Shown piece by piece: positions 57,561 through 64,000 of a stretch of 64,000 nt of DNA (position 1 is the stretch's first letter; each line of letters opens with the position of its first letter). This stretch comes from Corythucha ciliata. Lineage: Eukaryota; Arthropoda; Insecta; Hemiptera; Tingidae. Position numbers and translations under genes: made by a program. The stretch lies in NCBI GenBank assembly GCA_038030265.1, contig CM075943.1, forward strand, positions 33,542,001-33,606,000, written 5' to 3'. The notes beneath the pieces are model-generated. The model was not told where the DNA came from. It did no database searches and was given only the letters and a program-made list of their open reading frames with translations.

Positions 57561-58260
57561 TTAAAAAGAGCGTTTGAAACGGACCGGAGACAAAAGCAGC
57601 GAACCGAAAAAAAGTATTTAAACCGGACCGGATTGAAAAGGACCGATTTTCTCTTGAGTCTTAAATAAAATATGGCTGGAAAACGCCGTTCATTCATGGA
57701 ATAATTATTCTATATAAACGAAGGACCTATATACAAATAAGATAATCCTTGGCTCACAAGCTCTGCAATGTATGTATTTAGTGGGCTACGTAACCCCCAA
57801 AAATACTCCACTTATGATTCGAATAAGTTTACAGCACGTTTACATCCGATCCGAGAGTGGGGGTAACAACAGGATTAACCCTAGTAGGCTTGGCTAAGGG
57901 GTAGATATGAGTGGGGGTTATTCTGTGGGAGGGTTTTCGATACCCCTCCCCTCTGTAAATAGTCTCCGATCGGGCCTTTGATGCTTGTGTAGGTCACGGC
58001 GCGGCGTTCCATTTAAATAAACTTGTGACTAGAGGAAAGGCTCGAAACGAATCCACATAACGAATTTCTGTTTTTCTCTATAATTCGTTTACGGACCGGC
58101 TTTTTTCGGTCCGGTCCTTACAAAAAGACCGGACCGGACGGACAAATTTGCAGCCCGGGCTGAAGACTATACCGAAAAAAATGGCTGGTGACCGGGAGAA
58201 TTTCTTCGGACCGAATTTGGTCCGGACTAAAGACCGGAACCGGTTTCACCCCTGTAAGAG
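57561..58260. repeat. Cluster of GGACCGG motifs
   Basis: Direct and inverted GGACCGG/CCGGTCC motifs occur at 57580-57650 and 58090-58240 (CGGACCGGC, GGTCCGGTCC, GACCGGACCGGACGGAC, ACCGGAACCGG). They bracket about 450 bp and may be the subterminal repeats of one element. Confidence 0.5.
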
Positions 58261-58530
58261 AAAGTGCCCCACAATTTTCAGGTGTAAAAAAGGTCTGTGA
58301 AATTATTTCCCCATAAGAAGCCATAAGCCCCCGGGTACATATATAGGGGCCGTGAATCGTAAGATTTTTTCCAATAGGGTCGTAAGGTGCTCGGGCCGTA
58401 GATGCACAATACCCCTATAGGCAATGGTCCTTATGTACCCAAAAGGTTGGCGGGCCCTGGGGCCTTATTACGAACCGGTGTGAATATGCCACGAGATGCG
58501 GTTGCTATGGCGGGATAATGTTTTTTCTTA

Positions 58531-58743
58531 GCCTCGCTTCACACATACGCGGTTTTCCGAGGCGCGGTTGCTACCCGGCGCGAACGCGGTGGGTGGATGC
58601 CTCGCGCAATGCGTGAACCGAAATTCGGTTTCTACGCGGCAGCGGTTTGAAGAGGTTCCTCGGTTCACACATGCGAGGCACCCTTCGCATTCGCGCCGCG
58701 TAGCCACCGCACCTCAGGAAACCGCGTATGTGTGAAACGAGCC
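58531..58743. mobile_element. Harbinger-type MITE, family M8
   Basis: GCCTCGCTTCACACATACGC at the left end is inverted as GCGTATGTGTGAAACGAGCC at the right, with TTA on both sides (58528-58530, 58744-58746). Its GC-rich arms contain further CACACATGCGAGGC phrases. Confidence 0.8.
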
Positions 58744-58746
58744 TTA

Positions 58747-61289
58747 TTCGGCGTCCTTGGATCCCGCTTGCGGCATTTTATCCAGAACGTTTGTAATACG
58801 GCCTTAGTTGGCTTCTTTACTCATCAGGAGCGTAACAAGTTATCCTAAAAAGTGTAGTTTTTGCTATTTAAAAAAAAGCCATTGCGCAAGTTAGCAAAAA
58901 AACACCTTAATGCCACAAAAATGGGTATTTTTCTATACTTAATGAATATATTAAGTTTTAGCCATAAGAGGCTAAAACTTTATGCTTGCATTAACTACTA
59001 ACCCTCGTATACGGTTTAAGCGATCGTACCAAGGCATTTTTCTATTTTTTGGGACTTTGGTCATAAAACAGGATATTGCTATTTTGTTGGACTTAGATTT
59101 AGGGTTTCCTGTCCTAATTATCTGGTGACTTCAATTCAGAAACCTTGCCCAAAATGAGCTCCGTATATATGGTGAATTTAGCCTAGAAGGAATAAATCTC
59201 TATAATAATATAGGTCTGCGCTTGTAGAGCAAACACAAGACCGTAAATCTCTTCTTTTTTTGTTTTATAGGGGGAGTGTCTATTGTTTTCTATACTGTTG
59301 TAACCCGTGAGGGTGAAAAAAAAGAGGGAGGGAGAAGAAGAAATATTCATCGCCGTGTACTGTCGACTTATAAACAGATTGTCCCAGTGTTTCACTGTGT
59401 AACTCTATTAATATCGAACATGCTGTTTACAAGAGCTATTGCCCGGAAAGAAGAGGGGGGAGTGTTAAGAAAATAGAAGTTCAATCGATGATTGTCGAGT
59501 TTTTTTTTTTTTTTTTTTTATTCATCGTCAGGGGGATGCCCTGTTGGAGAGGGTAAAGCAAAGAGCCACCCCTCGACACCATTCATTTTAAGATGGCCGT
59601 AATAAGAGCGAGTGTGAAAGGGTGGGGGGGGAGGTTTCAATGGCACCGGAACCAGCTGTCATACACCGCCAGGTCTCCTTTTCTTTATAATTAAAAAAAC
59701 ACCGACAATTTTTACAACAATGTAATCAACATGGCGTCCCGCTGTGTGTGTAAAGGCGCGCGGGGCACCTTTCGGTGTTGGGCTTGATGGGCGTTTGTAA
59801 GGATACTACGTGATACCTTTTCACTCCCACCAACTCCCCGTTGTTTTGTTGTATTGAACTGTTATATATTTTGATACCTGAAACCGATAGGTCGGGCTCT
59901 TTTATGTAATTTCACACCTATATTTATTATACAAATGGTTACTATGAAGATGAAAAGCAGTCCATGGATAATTAGGAAGTATATAGCCAATCATTTGACC
60001 GCGGATACCATCCGGAGTTCCTGCGAGTGGTATTTACAGAACCCTCTCGTATATGATTTACATGTTCATCTTCGCCAGACCACGCGAGTGGACGATCTTT
60101 AAATTAAAGAAGTCCTTTTCTTTCGAGCTGCACGGTAATTTTAATTTTGTTGTATTTTTATTCCTGTCGTGTAGCAAATCGTTCTAGGGAAACTCAATAT
60201 TCGCTCCAACTTTGTTCGTCACATTTCCTGTCCTATGCGTCCTACATCTTTTTGATGGAAATGCTTCGAGGGGGATGAAAGAGAAGTGATGAAGGGCGGC
60301 TCGCAGGATGGGAGAGGGGCGCCACCATAAAATAATATGACGAGTTAATTCTTAAAAATTTCCCAGAATGGGGCATTAGCCTGCTGATAAACTGATTGAT
60401 AAAAAGCGGAAGTGGGTGGCCCGGTTGGTAAACATATTAAAGTAGATGACTTTATTTCTAAAATAACACTTCGTTCGTTTTGGACTCCCTGCAAACAATA
60501 AAAATGTAATTAATTAAAAGAGGGAGGCGTTTTTGTAGGAAACCGGATGAGATAAACATTAGTTTTATTGGGTAAATGGGGCTGGGAAAAAGGTCGTCAA
60601 TCGGGCGGAGTCCAAATTGGTTTTAGATCGTTCTCCGTGGTGAATTAGCGTGAATCCCCCAAACGCCTGCAGTGTGGGTAAAATGTCTCGGAAGAGTGCT
60701 CGCACAAAGCATCGCGCGATGAGAATTAAGTAACGGGGAAGGGCTTTGAGCTATATGAAACTTGAAAAGGGACGAACCGGTTTATGGTTAGAAGGTCTTG
60801 AACCTCGGAATAAAATACCTCAGCAGTTATTGAGTCAAAGTGAGCTGACAAGAGTAGGTATGCTCGGGCGCGAGCAAGTTTACGTCCTGAGAAGTAATTT
60901 GTGTCCAATCCTGCACTTCGGCATGAGGAGACTCATTCCCCTGCATTTTTTCAGAGGGGATCGAGGGTTGAAACGGAACACATACCTATTCTGCTTGTTT
61001 TAAGAAACCAGAGGCGAAAAGAGGAAGTATCACATTTTCCAAAAATATGTTTTTTTCGATGGAGCATATCAATCCTCAGGCCTCCACGAGCGTACAAAAC
61101 CCCCTCCCACCATTCTGAAAGTTGCTCTTGCTTCGCTCAAATGCGGGACCAGAAACTTCAAAATTTCGCGAATCTATTGCTTCAAATGATGATGTAATTA
61201 CATGGCTATTCGTATTAATACTCCTCCCCCCCCCCTGCTCGAGCACCGTCAGCATCAGGGCCCGCGGTCACACACACACAACAAAAGCC
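58747..61289. other. Intergenic DNA, nothing supported
   Basis: It contains a T-run at 59500-59519 and scattered G-runs; open frames on both strands are short and patternless. Confidence 0.45.
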
Positions 61290-62420
61290 CCGAAATCGGA
61301 AAATTGGCAATTTCGCTGAAGTTTGACACCCGAAACTCACTATTCCGTGGATATTCAGCCAGGAATCCAGGATACTTCCTATTTCGCGGATATTTATAGC
61401 TCCGAGCTCGGGCGCTGTCAGGACCGACTAGCCAGAGGGTTCTGATGCCCACAAAAAAAGGACCAACCCAAAGCTATACATATAGCAATATCACGGAAAT
61501 CTCCACCTGAAACTTGAAATTTCACTGATATTTCACATCGAAGCTTTCAACTTCATGGATATTCAGCCAGGAAACTTCCTATTTTTGCAGATATTATGAC
61601 AGGGATTTCCACTTCTTTATTCTCGGTAGCTCCATATGTTGCATTCACCACTATTCGTCAGGCATTTGGCGCTGTCAGGGCGACCGACTATCCCGGGTTC
61701 CACGGCTACTTGGAATAATAGTTACGAAACTGGCAAATTCGTGAAAATAAAGAGCAGAAACTGGCAATTTAGCGAAAATTATAATTATGATCCGCATTCA
61801 ACAACCATTCAACAACAACAACAACAACAACAACAACAAACATTTAATTCCTGCCGTTTATCCCAGCAAACAAATTCGAAATTTCCATTTCACTGGCTAC
61901 GCTATTTAGGCTTCATATTTCGGCTTTTGCTCACCACTTGCAATTTTGGCTTCCATTTAGCACCGAAACCGGCAATTTAACGGAAATTGATGACTTAAAA
62001 ATTGAAATTCCGCTTATATTTAGCTCCGAATGAGGCAATTCTGCCTTGAATTAACTCTGTTCAGTCTTTTATGGCTCATACAATCACGTCTAAAAATTAA
62101 ATAAATGTTTCCAAATTTCGCAACTTTCTCCCTGAAATAGCAATTTCGAGGCTGATTATAGTTTCGTGACTACATTTAGCTCGAAACTGGTTTATATCAC
62201 TGATATTCAGGCCCGTATGCTAAGTCGCTCCTCGAAATTTCCTCGACTCCAACCTTCCTCGCGAATCACGTGTTATTTTATAATTTTTCCAGTTTGAGAG
62301 GGAGCTTTGACTTGGCAAACGGCCCTTAGCCTCACAACTTTGAAAGTTCATAGCAATTTAGCCTTCAAATTTTGACTCTTTAGCCACTGCTTGCATTTTG
62401 AGCAAACTGTGGGGTGCCTG
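61290..62420. repeat. Long degenerate tandem array
   Basis: Units of about 30-60 bp combine GAAACTGGCAATT, TTCGCTGAAGTTTG and ATATTCAGCCAGGAA. The same phrases occur at the left edge of the window. An (AAC)n microsatellite (about ten units, 61810-61838) is embedded. Confidence 0.65.
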
Positions 62421-62626
62421 CAGTGTTGACGGGCAGAGACACGTCTTTCTTTTCATATTCAGTGACTGGGAATGAATGCTGAGTGAGTTCATGAATTACT
62501 GTAATGATTTGCTGGTCGCACAACTAGTAATTTACCAAAAATCCGGTTGTTAAGTTCACATCGACCTCTTCCGGAGTGTAGCTGGGGTGAAATTGACGGT
62601 TTTATTGTTGAGTCCCAAGACCCTTA

Positions 62627-62751
62627 TGGTGGATTTCACCGCCTCGGCTTAGTCAAGCCGAACCTTGTTGACATAAAATTCAATGCATTTTTTCTCTCAA
62701 GTTCAACTTGATTTTAAGCCGAACCTTAAGCCGAGGTGGTGAAATCCACCA
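62627..62751. mobile_element. Harbinger-type MITE, family M9
   Basis: A 125-bp element with ends TGGTGGATTTCACCGCCTCG and the complement of CGAGGTGGTGAAATCCACCA, flanked by TTA on both sides (62624-62626, 62752-62754). Confidence 0.85.
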
Positions 62752-62754
62752 TTA

Positions 62755-63853
62755 GAATAAAGTGATGCTTCAGTGGCCGATAGTCACTTTCTATAGCGGC
62801 TAAATTAATGAACTCTATTATAGATTCTTTGGGTTTGGGATAATGACTTAGTTTGTTTTTGGAAGTCATGTTTAGGGGCTAAATTGGCTGTATTATGAAA
62901 GCTCTTGGACCTCTATCTGACTCGGCTCATCAAAGGCCGAGGAGTATCGCGAAGATGAAACCGGTCCCAAAACCCCTCAACTTGTCATCAGAAAACCCTC
63001 ATCATAAGACCCTCCCCCCTCCCTTTCCCCTCCCCTTGATCACCGGTAGGAAGGTTTGCTTCATAATTTCATATGCAGTGGATTCGTGCTCAGCAAGGTT
63101 ATCGAATAGCGAATGAAATGGCTTGTAATGAATATGCTACTGCGGTAGTGCAATTCGTAATCGCGTAGATTGCGCCGTACAATCAAGGGTTTACCGGCCA
63201 AGGTTTTATGGTTTTGAGTTGTGCATAATTATAATATTTCATGTTTTTTGTTGGGAACTAAATGCTTTAGTTGCTGCAGTTTTCTTGATATGCATACATC
63301 TAGGTACTATTATGCTGTTTCTAATTACTTGTTACAATAATTATTCTACCAATTGGCATCTCTTTATTATTTATATCCATAAAAGGATGAAAGGATATTA
63401 CGAACATTCTTCTCTGACATTAAATTTTACCTTGCATGAACAAATCGTTTAGCGAGTTACGCACCAGCATGTTGGAGAAACTTGTTCATTTTCCCTCTCT
63501 TCCCATCTGACTCACGAGATTATCTCATTTTTAGTTATGAATCCCCCCGCCCGCCCACCTTTCAACTCCAAACTTCCTCACTCTCTTCTCATCGCTCTTG
63601 TCTTTTAAGCGGATTCCACCGGACCATTAACCCCTACGGCGAGTTGACAATTGATTCAACTGAGTGGACTCTGTTTACAGACTTGGTTAAGATCCCTAAC
63701 TAGCCACTTCCGCCAACTCCTTTAATATCCCATCGCACAAAACACTCGTTTACCACGGTCCTTCACCCCCTCCACCGTCACTTGCTGGTCTTCAATCGTA
63801 CGCCTTGAAATCTTGTTGTTTTCTTTTGACTCTTTTTTTTATTTCACGCAACA
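62755..63853. other. Upstream DNA of the edge gene
   Basis: Plus-strand frames at 62895-63116, 63219-63452 and 63482-63703 show no motif. If the open frame at 63854 is real, its promoter lies in the last few hundred bases here. Confidence 0.4.
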
Positions 63854-64000
63854 ATGTTTGATGTAGATGTCTCCTTGTTTGACGAGCACAATAGTCGACA
63901 GGTGGAGTGTGTTGACGTTTTATCCTATTCCTACGTCCTCGAGACCGAAAAAGGGCAATTGATTAACAATCTATATACTTTGACCCCCCGGAATGGTGAC
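63854..64000 (+). CDS. Possible first coding exon, cut by window edge
   Basis: ATG at 63854 has A at -3 and opens 49 codons without a stop up to the last base. The translation begins MFDVDVSLFDEHNSRQVECV, continues through YSYVLETEKGQLINN and ends YTLTPRNGD. Its mixed, non-repetitive amino-acid composition differs from the chance frames nearby. I recognise no family. It could still be chance, since 147 bases is short. Confidence 0.4.
   Translation, partial: MFDVDVSLFDEHNSRQVECVDVLSYSYVLETEKGQLINNLYTLTPRNGD

Noticed and set aside
1..64000. CRISPR arrays, operons, bacterial promoters or phage genes
   Set aside because: The repeats are transposons and degenerate arrays, genes have spliceosomal introns, and there are no Shine-Dalgarno-linked gene strings.

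Overview
The window is nuclear DNA of a protostome, almost certainly an arthropod and probably an insect. It holds a six-exon divergent ionotropic receptor (a family known only from protostomes), an intronless sloppy-paired/FoxG forkhead gene, and relics of piggyBac, Tigger/pogo, PIF/Harbinger and non-LTR elements. Sequence alone does not fix the species. Gene density is very low; most of the window is AT-rich repeat-derived DNA with short indels, stops and nested insertions.

Layout. 1-17.6 kb: no convincing host gene. It holds a frameshifted piggyBac relic (about 2.6-5.0 kb, with a small MITE inside), a perfect 135-bp palindrome with a hammerhead-ribozyme-like core in each arm (5657-5932), a Tigger relic (8415-9214), copies of a dispersed repeat called R1 here, and a tRNA-Thr-like cloverleaf in a retroposed element with 12-bp target duplications (13801-14238). 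17.7-26.1 kb: the ionotropic receptor; its introns 2 and 3 are built largely from transposons and degenerate tandem arrays. 26.1-51.7 kb: repeats, with the last two exons of an unrecognised minus-strand gene (29110-29670), a second near-perfect palindrome with hammerhead-like cores (30481-30714), a 1460-bp foldback element (33131-34590), two LINE 3' ends, a PIF/Harbinger relic and many MITEs. 51.9-53.3 kb: the forkhead gene with a probable poly(A) signal. 53.3-63.8 kb: non-coding, repeat-rich. The last 147 bases look like the 5' coding exon of a gene that runs off the window.

The host genes have no evident functional link: a membrane chemoreceptor-type channel, a Groucho-binding segmentation/neural transcription factor and one unknown protein. 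The mobile DNA is more coherent. At least ten small elements have TAA/TTA target duplications of PIF/Harbinger type and a decayed Harbinger-type transposase lies at 36.5 kb. One TTAA-flanked element could have been moved by piggyBac-type transposase. Nested copies serve as empty-site controls for one another. The most unusual objects are the two hammerhead-bearing palindromes and the retroposed tRNA-containing foldback.
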